A stretch of DNA of 64,000 nucleotides, from positions 62,001 through 126,000 of the forward strand of contig NZ_JACXIY010000018.1 in assembly GCF_014705655.1 (NCBI RefSeq), given 5' to 3'. The number at the start of each line of letters is the position of its first letter. Positions within the stretch are counted from its first letter, which is position 1. Shown here one piece after another: positions 1 to 8,747 of this stretch. The position numbers and the translations under genes are program-made. The notes below the pieces were generated by a model. That model made no database searches, was not told the DNA's origin, and saw only the letters and a list, made by a program, of their open reading frames with translations. This stretch comes from Paenibacillus arenilitoris (lineage in GTDB: Bacteria; Bacillota; Bacilli; Paenibacillales; Paenibacillaceae).

Positions 1-114
1 GCCGCCCCTTGCCCACGGTATGAGGCAAAGTTCCTTCGTCCTTCTATCTTCAATCGGGCGGCCGGCATGTTGCGCCTCGCCGCCCGTTCCATTCGCGCTT
101 AAACGTCCGAGAGC
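1..114. other. Window edge downstream of spoVE; no gene recognised
   Basis: This short stretch lies after the spoVE stop codon on the minus strand. In related bacilli murG usually follows spoVE, but no MurG start or glycine-rich N-terminus is visible here, so murG, if present, begins beyond the window. I see no terminator with a T-run and no RNA gene. Confidence 0.4.
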
Positions 115-1212
115 TCATCTTGAATAACGCGATATATTAAGCAAAATGCCCAGCGCCGTCAGAAGCAGCGTCAGCGAAGAGCCGCCGTAGCTCACGAGCG
201 GCAGCGTAATGCCGGTAACCGGCATCATGCCGATGACGACGCCGATGTTGATCAGCACCTGCACCCCGATGATGCCCGTAATGCCTATCGCAAGCAGGCT
301 CCCGAACGTGTCGGGCGAGGCGATCGCCGCTCGCACGCCGCGCCATACGACGACCAGGAACAATAAAATTAACGTTACTCCGCCGATGAAGCCTAGCTCC
401 TCGGCCAATATCGAGAATATAAAATCCGTCTGGGGCTCGGGCAAGTAGCTGTATTTTTGCCGGCTCATGCCGAGTCCCAATCCGACCAGGCCGCCCGGCC
501 CGATCGCGAACAGCGATTGAATGATTTGATAGCCTCCGCCAAGCGGATCGGCCCATGGATCGAGGAAATTCGTAATCCGCTTCAACCGGTATGGCGCCGC
601 GATAATGAGGCCGACGAAGCCGGCTACGCCGATCATCGCAAGCCCCCCCAGATGCGCCATTCTCGCGCCCGCCGTGAAGATGAGCAGCAGCGAAGCGCCG
701 ACCATCACGGCACCCGTGCCGAGGTCGGGCTGCAGCATGATCAGGCCGAAGGCCAGTCCGACGAGACCGAGCGGGGGAAGAAGGCCCTTCGTGAAATGCG
801 TGATCGTCTGCTGCTTCTCCGACAGCCATTTGGCCAGGAACAGGATCATCGCAAGCTTCATGAACTCCGAGGGTTGAATGCCGAAGGAGCTGATGCCAAG
901 CCAGCTGCGCGCCCCCCCGCGGACGACGCCGACTCCGGGTATAAGGACGAGCACAAGCAAGCCGAAGCAGACAAGCAGCGCCATCGGCGCCCATTTTTTC
1001 CAGACGGTATAATGCGTATTCATCGTAAAAATCAGCGCGCCGATGCCGAGAGCGGCAAATAGCGCCTGACGCTTCACAAAATAGAATCGATCGCCGTGCT
1101 CGTGAAAAGCGAGGACGGCGCTTGCGCTGTACACCATAATCAATCCGATCGCGAGTATAAGCCCGATTGCGGCAAGCATCCAAATATCCGGGGCAGAACG
1201 CGCTTTGGCCAT
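115..1212 (-). CDS. spoVE: SpoVE/FtsW/RodA-family lipid-II polymerase
   Basis: This is an integral membrane SEDS glycosyltransferase that polymerises lipid II into glycan strands, working with a class B penicillin-binding protein. The protein (365 aa) has about ten hydrophobic segments, the family signature around PEPQTDFIFSILAEELGF, and LPLVSYGGSS near the C-terminus. An upstream in-frame ATG at 1233 exists, but AGAGGTG lies just before the ATG at 1212, so I use that start. Its place after murD matches spoVE of Bacillus, which serves spore cortex synthesis with SpoVD. A vegetative FtsW role cannot be excluded, because the two paralogs are hard to separate by sequence alone. The nearby spoVD gene favours the sporulation assignment. 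Confidence 0.88.
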   Translation of the reverse strand: MAKARSAPDIWMLAAIGLILAIGLIMVYSASAVLAFHEHGDRFYFVKRQALFAALGIGALIFTMNTHYTVWKKWAPMALLVCFGLLVLVLIPGVGVVRGGARSWLGISSFGIQPSEFMKLAMILFLAKWLSEKQQTITHFTKGLLPPLGLVGLAFGLIMLQPDLGTGAVMVGASLLLIFTAGARMAHLGGLAMIGVAGFVGLIIAAPYRLKRITNFLDPWADPLGGGYQIIQSLFAIGPGGLVGLGLGMSRQKYSYLPEPQTDFIFSILAEELGFIGGVTLILLFLVVVWRGVRAAIASPDTFGSLLAIGITGIIGVQVLINIGVVIGMMPVTGITLPLVSYGGSSLTLLLTALGILLNISRYSR

Positions 1213-1258
1213 AGCGAACACACCTCTTAGCATGGGAAAGTAGGGACATGCCCCCTAC

Positions 1259-2689
1259 TTACAAGGTATGCGCCGAATCTTTAAAAATGCGCCCTCTTTG
1301 CTCGTACGACGGGAACATGTCCCAGCTCGCGCAGGCCGGCGACAACAAGACGATGTCGCCCGGCTCCGCCATGGCTGCCGCTTTCTTCACCGCTTGCCTG
1401 AGGACGGACTCGGCGTCCTCACTAGGTTCGACGGTTTCCACGCTCGCTAAACCTGCCAGCTCCGCTACGCGCGCCAGCTTCCCGCGCGTCTCGCCGAGCG
1501 CGACGAGCCCTTTCAGCCGATCGCGGAACAGCGGCACGAGCTCCATGTAATCCGAGCCGCGGTCAAGCCCGCCCGCCACCAGCACGATCGGCGCGGACAA
1601 CGAGCGGACCGACATCGTCGTCGCCGCCGGGTTCGTCGCTTTCGAATCGTTGTAATAGTTGACGCCGTTCACCTCGCGCACGAACTCCAGCCGGTGCTCG
1701 ACGCCTTTGAACCCGCGCAGCGGCCCGGCAAGCAGCTCGGGCGCGACGCCCGCCGCCAGACACGCCGCGATGGCCGCAAGCGCGTTGGCGGCGTTGTGGC
1801 GGCCCGGAATGCCCAGCTCATCCACCGGCATGATCGCCTCCTCCCGGCCGCCCTCCGGCCGGAATACGATATGCCTGGACGCGTTCGGCGCCGTATCCTC
1901 CGGATCCTGGGAGAAGGGAGGCTCCAGGTAGACGCCCTGCTCGAGGCGCTCGTACAGCGAGAACGGGAACCGGCGCGCCGCAAGCAGCTCCGACAGAGCC
2001 CGGCATTCCGGGTCGTCCCAATTGACGACGGCGACGTCTTCCTCCGTCTGATTGTCGAAGATCTTCGCTTTGGCATTCACGTAATCGTCCATATCGCCGT
2101 GATAATCGAGATGCGTCTCCGCGATGTTGAGCAGCAGCGCGACGCGCGGGCGGAACGCGTCCGTCCCCTTCAGCTGGAAGCTGCTCAGCTCGGCGACGAT
2201 CCATTGCTCCTCCGTCGCTTCGAGCGCCGCTTCGCAGAGCGGCCGCCCGATATTGCCGGCCACGATCGGCTTCAGGCCGGCAGCGTCCAGCAGCTCGCCG
2301 ATCCACGTCGTCGTCGTCGTTTTGCCGTTGGAGCCGGTAATGCCGATAATCGGCGCGGGCGAGAGCCAGTACGCGACCTCCACCTCCGTAATAATCTCGA
2401 CGCCGAGCTCCTCGGCCTTCGCCACGGGCGGCGCGGAATAGGGAATGCCCGGGTTTTTGACGAGCAGCGCCGTATCCTCCGTCACGAGGTCGTCCGGATG
2501 ATAGCCGCATAGCACAGAAATGCCCAAAGCGGTCAATTCGTCCGCTTCGGGGCATAGATCGCGTTCCTTCTTGTCGTTCACGACAACGTCCGCGCCTAAT
2601 TGGTGAAATACTTTCGCGACGCTTACGCCGCTTCTGGCCAACCCCAATACGACGACTCGGCGGCCTTGATATGTAGCCGGATGGTTCAT
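1259..2689 (-). CDS. murD: UDP-N-acetylmuramoyl-L-alanine--D-glutamate ligase
   Basis: This cytoplasmic Mur ligase adds D-glutamate to UDP-MurNAc-L-Ala using ATP. The N-terminal Rossmann-type domain begins VVVLGLARSGVS. The ATP-binding loop [14 protein letters not shown] lies near residues 116-129. The central motif LLNIAETHLDYH and the late HRLEFVREVNGVNYYNDSKATNP segment are typical of MurD. At 476 aa it is slightly longer than the roughly 450 aa of Bacillus MurD. AGAAGGGA precedes the ATG. It lies between mraY and spoVE in the usual dcw order, with a 72-bp gap to mraY that contains a short hairpin without a T-run. Confidence 0.97.
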   Translation of the reverse strand: MNHPATYQGRRVVVLGLARSGVSVAKVFHQLGADVVVNDKKERDLCPEADELTALGISVLCGYHPDDLVTEDTALLVKNPGIPYSAPPVAKAEELGVEIITEVEVAYWLSPAPIIGITGSNGKTTTTTWIGELLDAAGLKPIVAGNIGRPLCEAALEATEEQWIVAELSSFQLKGTDAFRPRVALLLNIAETHLDYHGDMDDYVNAKAKIFDNQTEEDVAVVNWDDPECRALSELLAARRFPFSLYERLEQGVYLEPPFSQDPEDTAPNASRHIVFRPEGGREEAIMPVDELGIPGRHNAANALAAIAACLAAGVAPELLAGPLRGFKGVEHRLEFVREVNGVNYYNDSKATNPAATTMSVRSLSAPIVLVAGGLDRGSDYMELVPLFRDRLKGLVALGETRGKLARVAELAGLASVETVEPSEDAESVLRQAVKKAAAMAEPGDIVLLSPACASWDMFPSYEQRGRIFKDSAHTL

Positions 2690-2761
2690 ATGTGACAGTC
2701 CCTTCTATGGATACATGAAACGGCTTTTCGCGCATGCGCAAAGCCGCCGTCTGCTTCATTT

Positions 2762-3718
2762 TTAAATAACGAACAACAAGCCGATCGCCGCCAGAACGAG
2801 CCCGGTGAGCCAGAAGACCGTCACGACCTTCCATTCCGACCAGCCGAGCAGCTCGAAGTGGTGGTGGATCGGGCTCATCTTGAATATCCGCTTGCCGCGG
2901 AGCTTGAAGGAGGCCACCTGCAAAATAACCGACAGCATCTCGAGCACGAACACGCCGCCGATCACGATGAGGAGCAGCTCGGTTTTGGTCAGAATGGCCA
3001 CCGCCGCGATCCCTCCCCCGATGCCGAGCGAGCCCATGTCGCCCATGAACACCTTGGCCGGATGGGCGTTGAAGACGAGGAAGCCGAGCACCGCTCCCAC
3101 CATTGCCGCGGAAAATACCGCCGACTCGTGCGCCGAGGTTTGCAGCGCCACGATCGTGAAGGCGCCGAACGCGATGGCGCTCGTCCCGGCCAGTAAGCCG
3201 TCGAGGCCGTCGGTGAAGTTGACCGAGTTGCTCGCGGCGAACATCATGATGACGACCAGCGGATAATAGAACCAGCCGAGGTCGACGCCCCACCCGGTGC
3301 CGGGAACCGAAATTTCCGTGCTGTGATTCATATTGTACAGCATCGCGCAGACCAGAATCGAGAACAACAGCTGGCCGAACAGCTTTTGCCGGGCGGTCAG
3401 GCCGAGCGAACGCTTGAACACGATTTTGATGTAATCGTCGAGAAATCCGACGAGGCCGAAGCCGAGCGAAGCCGTCAGCAGCACCCAGAATTCGGCCGTC
3501 TTGTCGGAAAACTTCATGAACGCGATCATGAGCGCGATCATAATGATGATGCCGCCCATCGTCGGTGTCCCGCTTTTCTTCAAATGGCTTTGCGGGCCCT
3601 CCGTCCGAATCTGCTGCCCGAACTTCAGACGCCGGAGGAGCGGAATAAACAATGGTCCGAGCAAGATCGTTAGAAGGAACGAGGCGCCGATCGAAAAAAA
3701 GATGACCATCATGTCCAT
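2762..3718 (-). CDS. mraY: Phospho-N-acetylmuramoyl-pentapeptide transferase
   Basis: MraY transfers phospho-MurNAc-pentapeptide to undecaprenyl phosphate, making lipid I on the inner face of the membrane. The sequence has about ten hydrophobic helices and the hallmarks GTPTMGG, the DDYIK loop ([16 protein letters not shown]), NFTDGLDGL and FMGDMGSL, and it ends with the PIHHHFE motif region. Its length of about 318 aa fits the family. The start is uncertain: a GTG at 3727 overlaps the murF stop, ATG at 3718 follows immediately, and ATG at 3712 has GAGAGGG at good spacing. All give nearly the same protein. Translation is probably coupled to murF. Confidence 0.96.
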   Translation of the reverse strand: MDMMVIFFSIGASFLLTILLGPLFIPLLRRLKFGQQIRTEGPQSHLKKSGTPTMGGIIIMIALMIAFMKFSDKTAEFWVLLTASLGFGLVGFLDDYIKIVFKRSLGLTARQKLFGQLLFSILVCAMLYNMNHSTEISVPGTGWGVDLGWFYYPLVVIMMFAASNSVNFTDGLDGLLAGTSAIAFGAFTIVALQTSAHESAVFSAAMVGAVLGFLVFNAHPAKVFMGDMGSLGIGGGIAAVAILTKTELLLIVIGGVFVLEMLSVILQVASFKLRGKRIFKMSPIHHHFELLGWSEWKVVTVFWLTGLVLAAIGLLFVI

Positions 3719-3723
3719 CCCTC

Positions 3724-5136
3724 TCACCCCATCTCCAAAGCTTGGACAATCTGTTCCATGCGCATGCCGCGGGAGCCTTTGATCAGCACCAGATCTTCCG
3801 GCTGCAGCTCCGCGCGCAGCTTCTGCGCCAGCTGTTCCTTATCGTCGAAATGAAGGACCGCATTCGCCGCACCGGGAGCGAACCGCGTTCTCGCGCCTTC
3901 TGCCGTATACGCTGACAGCGGCCCGAAGGCGAGCACGGCATCGGCCTTGGCCGGCGTGATGTAGGCGCCGGTCTCGAAGTGCAGCTCATTCTCCTCCGGT
4001 CCGAGCTCGAGCATGTCGCCGAGCACGATCCATTTGCGGCGGTAGCCTTCGAGCTGCTCGACCAGGTCGATCGCCGCCCTTACCGCGGTCGGATTGGCGT
4101 TATATGCGTCGTTGAGCAGCATCGCGCCGTTAAAGGCGCGAACCGGCTGAATCCGCATGCCCGTCAGCTTCATGCCGGCGAGGCCTTCCGCGATCTTCGC
4201 GCCCGGAACGCCGAAGAAACGGCCGACGGCGATCGCCGCCAGCGCGTTGCTGACGTTATGCCGACCGGGAACGGGAATGCGGACCTTGCCGACGCCGCTC
4301 GGGGTTCCGCCGTAGACGGGCGTGAACGCCGACGACTCCGGGCCGACCTCGATATCGGACGCCGACCATTCATTGCGTTCGGACAAGCCGAACGTCCGGC
4401 GCACGATGCCGCCCGGCAGAACGCCTCGATGAAGCTCGGCTTCCAAGAGCGGCTCGTCGCCGTTGTACAGCAGCAGGCCGTCTTCGCTTAAGCCTTGCGC
4501 GATCTCCAGCTTCGCCTTGGCGATGCCCGCTCTCGAGCCGAGCTGGAGCAGATGGGCCTCGCCGATATTCGTAATGATTGCGGCGTCGGGCTGCGCGATC
4601 TTCGTCAGCTGCTCGATCTCGCCGAAGCCGCTCATGCCCATCTCCAGCACGGCGACCTCCGTCTCCTCGTCAAGGCCGAGAACCGTTAGCGGCAAGCCGA
4701 TATGGTTGTTCAAATTCCCTTCCGTCTTGACGACCTGATACGTCGTGCCGAGAATGGCGGCCGTCATGTCCTTCGTCGTCGTTTTGCCGTTGCTGCCCGT
4801 AATGCCGACAACGCGAACGACGAGCTCGCTGCGGTAGGCCGAGGCCAAGCGCTGCAGAGCGACCAGCGTATCGCCGACGATGAGCAGCGGCAAGCTCTCG
4901 AGGCCTTCCGGTACTTTGCGTCCTTTCTGCCAAAGCGCGGCGGCCGCTCCGCGCTCCGCCGCCTGCTTCGCGTATTCATGTCCGTCGAACCGCTCCCCGA
5001 CCAGCGGCACGAACAACTGACCCGCTTCAATATGACGCGAGTCGGTCGATACGCCCTCTATTCGGAGCGAAGGATCGCTTCCCTTCCATATGGCGCCGCT
5101 CATTTCGGCAACTTGCTTGATCGTACGTTTAATCAA
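3724..5136 (-). CDS. murF: UDP-N-acetylmuramoyl-tripeptide--D-alanyl-D-alanine ligase
   Basis: MurF completes the cytoplasmic peptidoglycan precursor by adding D-Ala-D-Ala. The 470-aa protein has the N-terminal substrate domain with [18 protein letters not shown], the ATP loop [14 protein letters not shown] near residues 111-124, the [11 protein letters not shown] segment and the C-terminal [14 protein letters not shown] motif that separates MurF from other Mur ligases. The start is a TTG that overlaps the murE TGA stop, indicating translational coupling. The 3' end overlaps the possible GTG start of mraY. Confidence 0.97.
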   Translation of the reverse strand: MIKRTIKQVAEMSGAIWKGSDPSLRIEGVSTDSRHIEAGQLFVPLVGERFDGHEYAKQAAERGAAAALWQKGRKVPEGLESLPLLIVGDTLVALQRLASAYRSELVVRVVGITGSNGKTTTKDMTAAILGTTYQVVKTEGNLNNHIGLPLTVLGLDEETEVAVLEMGMSGFGEIEQLTKIAQPDAAIITNIGEAHLLQLGSRAGIAKAKLEIAQGLSEDGLLLYNGDEPLLEAELHRGVLPGGIVRRTFGLSERNEWSASDIEVGPESSAFTPVYGGTPSGVGKVRIPVPGRHNVSNALAAIAVGRFFGVPGAKIAEGLAGMKLTGMRIQPVRAFNGAMLLNDAYNANPTAVRAAIDLVEQLEGYRRKWIVLGDMLELGPEENELHFETGAYITPAKADAVLAFGPLSAYTAEGARTRFAPGAANAVLHFDDKEQLAQKLRAELQPEDLVLIKGSRGMRMEQIVQALEMG

Positions 5137-6620
5137 TTTATGATTCCCCTTATCGCTTCTTTCGCAACTATTCGGTCGTCAAACGGATGCTTGACTCCGT
5201 TAATATCCTGATAGGTTTCATGTCCTTTCCCCGCAATCAATACTACATCGCCGGGGCTTGCCATTTCAACCGCTTTTTGAATGGCGGCCCTCCGGTCGGC
5301 GATCAGCTCGTATTTGTCCCGGGGCGCGCCTGCGCCGGTCAGCCCTTCCTCGATGTCCTTCATTATAAGCGCCGGATCTTCGGTTCTCGGGTTATCGGAG
5401 GTAACAATAATATATTCGGAAAGCCGCGCCGCTATCAGTCCCATTAACGGCCGCTTCGTGCGGTCGCGGTCGCCGCCGCAGCCGAAGACGCAGATGATCC
5501 GCTTCCCGGCGAACTCCCTTACCGCCTTCAGCACGTTGTCGAGACCGTCCGGCGTATGCGCGTAATCGACGATGACGGCGAAGCTTTGCCCCGCATCGAC
5601 CGCTTCCACGCGTCCGGGCACGCCGGGAATGGCGCCCAGGCTCGCGGCGATCGCATCGAGCGGCACCCCTTCGAGCAGGAGGGCGCTCATGGCCGCCAGC
5701 GCGTTATTGACGTTGAACTTGCCGGCCATCCGCAGCGTGACGTCCGCCTCTCCGCGGAACGTGTTCACATGGAACGCGGTTCCCTTCGCCGTTATGCGGA
5801 TGTCCGATGCCCGGACGTCCGCGGCGTTGTCGATGCCGTAGGTGACGACCTCCGCCGCCGTCAGCTCCGCGTATGCCGCTGAGGCGCCGTCGTCCGCGTT
5901 CAGCACGGCGTAAGAGCGGTCGCTCTCCTTCGGCGCGTATTCGTTCCCGAGCCGCGAGAAGAACAGCCCCTTCGCCGCTTCGTAGCGGTCCATCGTTTCA
6001 TGATAATCCAAATGATCCTGGGATAAGTTCGTAAAAACGGCCGTTCGGAAACGGCATCCTTTCACCCTGCCTTGCTCGAGCGCATGCGAGGATACTTCCA
6101 TCGCGCAATATTCGGTTCCGGCATCGCGCATCCGGCTTAAATACTCTTGAAGCCGCAGCGTCTGCGGCGTCGTTCCCGACATCGGGAACGATTGTCCGCC
6201 GTACCTCAGCTCGATCGTGCCGATGACGCCGGCCGGCATGCCCCGATCGTTCAAAACCTGTTCGATCAAATACGTGGTCGTCGTCTTGCCGTTCGTGCCG
6301 GTAACCCCGATCAGCTTCACGTCCCGGCTCGGATACCGATAATAATGATTGGCGATCGCGGCCATCGCCAGCCGGGAATCCTTGACGATAAGCTGCGGCA
6401 CGCGAACGGCAAGCTCGCGCTCCGCCACGATCGCGGCCGCTCCGGCCTCCGCCGCTTCCGCGGCGAACCGGTGGCCGTCCACCCGATGCCCCTTCAGGCA
6501 AATAAACAGGTGGCCGGCCCCGATCGTTCTGGAATCGTTGCCGATTCCGGCAATTTCCGTCTCTCCGTCCCCGACGAGCCTTGACGTGACAAGCAGCTTC
6601 GCAACATCCTTCAATCGCAT
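5133..6620 (-). CDS. murE: UDP-MurNAc-tripeptide synthetase, meso-DAP type
   Basis: MurE adds the third stem-peptide residue. The 495-aa protein shows the N-terminal uridine-binding domain (GIGNDSRTIGAGHLFICL), the ATP loop GVTGTNGKTTTTYL near residues 105-118, and SGTTPQTLRLQ. The motif DNPRTEDP, whose DNPR is the recognition signature for meso-diaminopimelate-adding enzymes, shows that this cell wall is DAP-based rather than lysine-based. GAGAGGGG precedes the ATG. The stop overlaps the murF start. The spoVD-murE gap contains a TATAAT-like element, so a separate promoter as in Bacillus is possible but not proven. Confidence 0.97.
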   Translation of the reverse strand: MRLKDVAKLLVTSRLVGDGETEIAGIGNDSRTIGAGHLFICLKGHRVDGHRFAAEAAEAGAAAIVAERELAVRVPQLIVKDSRLAMAAIANHYYRYPSRDVKLIGVTGTNGKTTTTYLIEQVLNDRGMPAGVIGTIELRYGGQSFPMSGTTPQTLRLQEYLSRMRDAGTEYCAMEVSSHALEQGRVKGCRFRTAVFTNLSQDHLDYHETMDRYEAAKGLFFSRLGNEYAPKESDRSYAVLNADDGASAAYAELTAAEVVTYGIDNAADVRASDIRITAKGTAFHVNTFRGEADVTLRMAGKFNVNNALAAMSALLLEGVPLDAIAASLGAIPGVPGRVEAVDAGQSFAVIVDYAHTPDGLDNVLKAVREFAGKRIICVFGCGGDRDRTKRPLMGLIAARLSEYIIVTSDNPRTEDPALIMKDIEEGLTGAGAPRDKYELIADRRAAIQKAVEMASPGDVVLIAGKGHETYQDINGVKHPFDDRIVAKEAIRGIIN

Positions 6621-6696
6621 CTGCTTTCAACCCCTCTCCCAAACGTTGACGAAACATGATATGCGTCTGCAGCGCCCTCGTTAACTACCATTATAG

Positions 6697-8637
6697 TCAA
6701 TGGGAGTGGGATATATTATCGTCTTCGCCCAAATAGATGCGGATCGTGGACCCCCGATCGACGCGGGTGCCGGCCGCGGGCGCCTGCTGGATGACCGTCT
6801 TGCCGGAACCGGCGGTCGTCAGGTTGAAATTCATGTTCAAGTCTTCGTAAATTTCCGATACGGTCTTGCCGATCAGGTTCGGTACCGTCACGATCGGCAC
6901 TTCCCCGTAGGCGTATTCGCGCTCGATCTGCTTCTCCCGCCGAGGAATTTCCAGAATGGCGAGCGCATCCTCCATAATGTTGTGGACGATCGGCGCGGCG
7001 ACGACGCCGCCGAACTGGATGCCCTGCGGATTGTCGACCGCCACGTAGACGACGATCTGCGGATCGTCGGCCGGCGCGAAGCCGATGAACGAGACGATAT
7101 GCTCGTTCGGGGAGTACCGCCCGTTCTTGACCTTCTGCGCGGTACCGGTCTTGCCTCCGACGCGGTAGCCGTCGATGAACGCGTTTTTGCCCGTTCCTTT
7201 GGCCACGACGCTTTCGAGCGCTTCGCGCACCTCCTTGGACGTTTCCTCCGAGATGACGTTGCGCACCGCCTCCGGCTCGACCGTCTTCACCGTCTCGCCC
7301 GTCTCGGGGTTGACCCATTCCTTGGCCACGTGCGGCTTGTAAAGCGTGCCGCCGTTGATCGCGGCCGACACGGCCGTTATTTGCTGAATCGGCGTGACGG
7401 AAACCCCTTGGCCGAACGCGGTCGTCGCCAGCTCCACCGGTCCGACCTGGCTCGGCTTGAACAGGATGCCGTTCTCCTCGCCGCCGATGTCGATGCCCGT
7501 CTTCGTGCCGAAGCCGAAGTTCTTAATATATTCGAACAGCTTATCTTTGCCGAGCCGGTTGCCCAGCGTAACGAAGCCAGGGTTGCAGGAGTTCTCGACG
7601 ACTTCCAGGAACGTTTGGCTGCCGTGGCCGCCCTTCTTCCAGCAGCGGAGCTTCGCCCCGCCCACCTCGATGGAGCCCGGATCGAAGAATCGCTCGTTTT
7701 TCAAATCGACCTTGTTTTCCTCCAGCGCCGCGGCAAGCGTAATAATCTTGAACGTAGAACCCGGCTCGTACGTCATCCAGATCGGCAAATTGCGGTTGTA
7801 CACCTCGGAGGGCACCTCGCGGTACTTGTCCGGCTCGTACGTCGGCCGGCTGGCCATGCCCAATATTTCTCCGTTGTTCGGATCCATCGCGATGGCGATA
7901 ATGCCGTCGGGCTGAAGCTTCGTCATCGCCTGGTCAAGCTCCCGTTCCATGACGGTCTGGATGTCCTTGTCGATCGTAAGCTTCATCGTAAGGCCGTCCT
8001 TCGGCTCGTCGTACGTATCGGACGAGCCGGGCATCAGCCTGCCGGCCGCGTCCGACAGAAACGAGACGCTGCCGCCGATGCCGCTGAGCTCCGAATTGTA
8101 TTTCGCCTCGACGCCCGTCAGCCCTTGATTGTCGATGCCCGTAAATCCGAGCACATGCGCGGCCAGGCTTCCGTGCGGATAGAACCGCTTGTTGTCCTCG
8201 GCGACCACGATGCCCGGCAGTCCAAGCTCGCGGATCTGCTCCGCCTTGTCGATCGTAATTTTTCTGCCGCCCGGCCCGAGATTCACGATGAATTGCTTCT
8301 TTTTTATTTTGCCGAGAATCGTCTCCTGCGACATGTCGAGCAGCGGCGCAAGGGCGGCCGCCGTCGCCGGATGATCCTTGATTTGCACCGGAATCGCGAA
8401 TACGGTCGGCGAGCTCACGTTATAGGCCAGCTGCACGCCGTTGCGATCGACGATCTCGCCCCGCTTCGCGACGTACGGAATTTCGCGCCGCCACGAATCC
8501 TCGGCTTTGCCGGCCAGCTCCTCGCCTTGCCAGAGCTGCACGTAGGCAAGCCTGAGACATAAAGCAATAAAGGAGACGCCGGCTAGCAGCAAAATGATGA
8601 ATAGCCGGCGTCTGACCGTCACGTTGGATACTTTCAT
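6697..8637 (-). CDS. spoVD: Stage V sporulation protein D (class B penicillin-binding protein)
   Basis: This is a membrane-anchored transpeptidase that cross-links peptidoglycan, in Bacillus specifically the spore cortex. I choose the ATG at 8637, giving 646 aa, because GGAGGGGG lies just upstream; the frame stays open for 30 more codons. The order is one N-terminal membrane helix (RRRLFIILLLAGVSFIALCL), a dimerisation domain with KRGEIVDRNG, then the transpeptidase domain with active-site STFK in YEPGSTFKIITL, the SCN motif in VVENSCNPGF and KTGT in GGKTGTAQK. One PASTA domain (VPNLIGKTVSEIYEDL) closes it. A single PASTA and this length match SpoVD, whereas the upstream pbpB product has two. 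Confidence 0.93.
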   Translation of the reverse strand: MKVSNVTVRRRLFIILLLAGVSFIALCLRLAYVQLWQGEELAGKAEDSWRREIPYVAKRGEIVDRNGVQLAYNVSSPTVFAIPVQIKDHPATAAALAPLLDMSQETILGKIKKKQFIVNLGPGGRKITIDKAEQIRELGLPGIVVAEDNKRFYPHGSLAAHVLGFTGIDNQGLTGVEAKYNSELSGIGGSVSFLSDAAGRLMPGSSDTYDEPKDGLTMKLTIDKDIQTVMERELDQAMTKLQPDGIIAIAMDPNNGEILGMASRPTYEPDKYREVPSEVYNRNLPIWMTYEPGSTFKIITLAAALEENKVDLKNERFFDPGSIEVGGAKLRCWKKGGHGSQTFLEVVENSCNPGFVTLGNRLGKDKLFEYIKNFGFGTKTGIDIGGEENGILFKPSQVGPVELATTAFGQGVSVTPIQQITAVSAAINGGTLYKPHVAKEWVNPETGETVKTVEPEAVRNVISEETSKEVREALESVVAKGTGKNAFIDGYRVGGKTGTAQKVKNGRYSPNEHIVSFIGFAPADDPQIVVYVAVDNPQGIQFGGVVAAPIVHNIMEDALAILEIPRREKQIEREYAYGEVPIVTVPNLIGKTVSEIYEDLNMNFNLTTAGSGKTVIQQAPAAGTRVDRGSTIRIYLGEDDNISHSH

Positions 8638-8747
8638 TCCTTGTTCCCCCTCCGCAAGACTGGTTTGCGCGGAGCGTACGCTTACGCTCACTCCCAGCCT
8701 ATTCGGGACAAGCGGAGGATAGAACAAGCCTTACGGGGTCATTCGCG

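Noticed and set aside
2728..2756. Hairpin between mraY and murD as a terminator
   Set aside because: It lacks a T-run, and cutting the dcw operon here would be unusual; it may be a processing or pausing hairpin.
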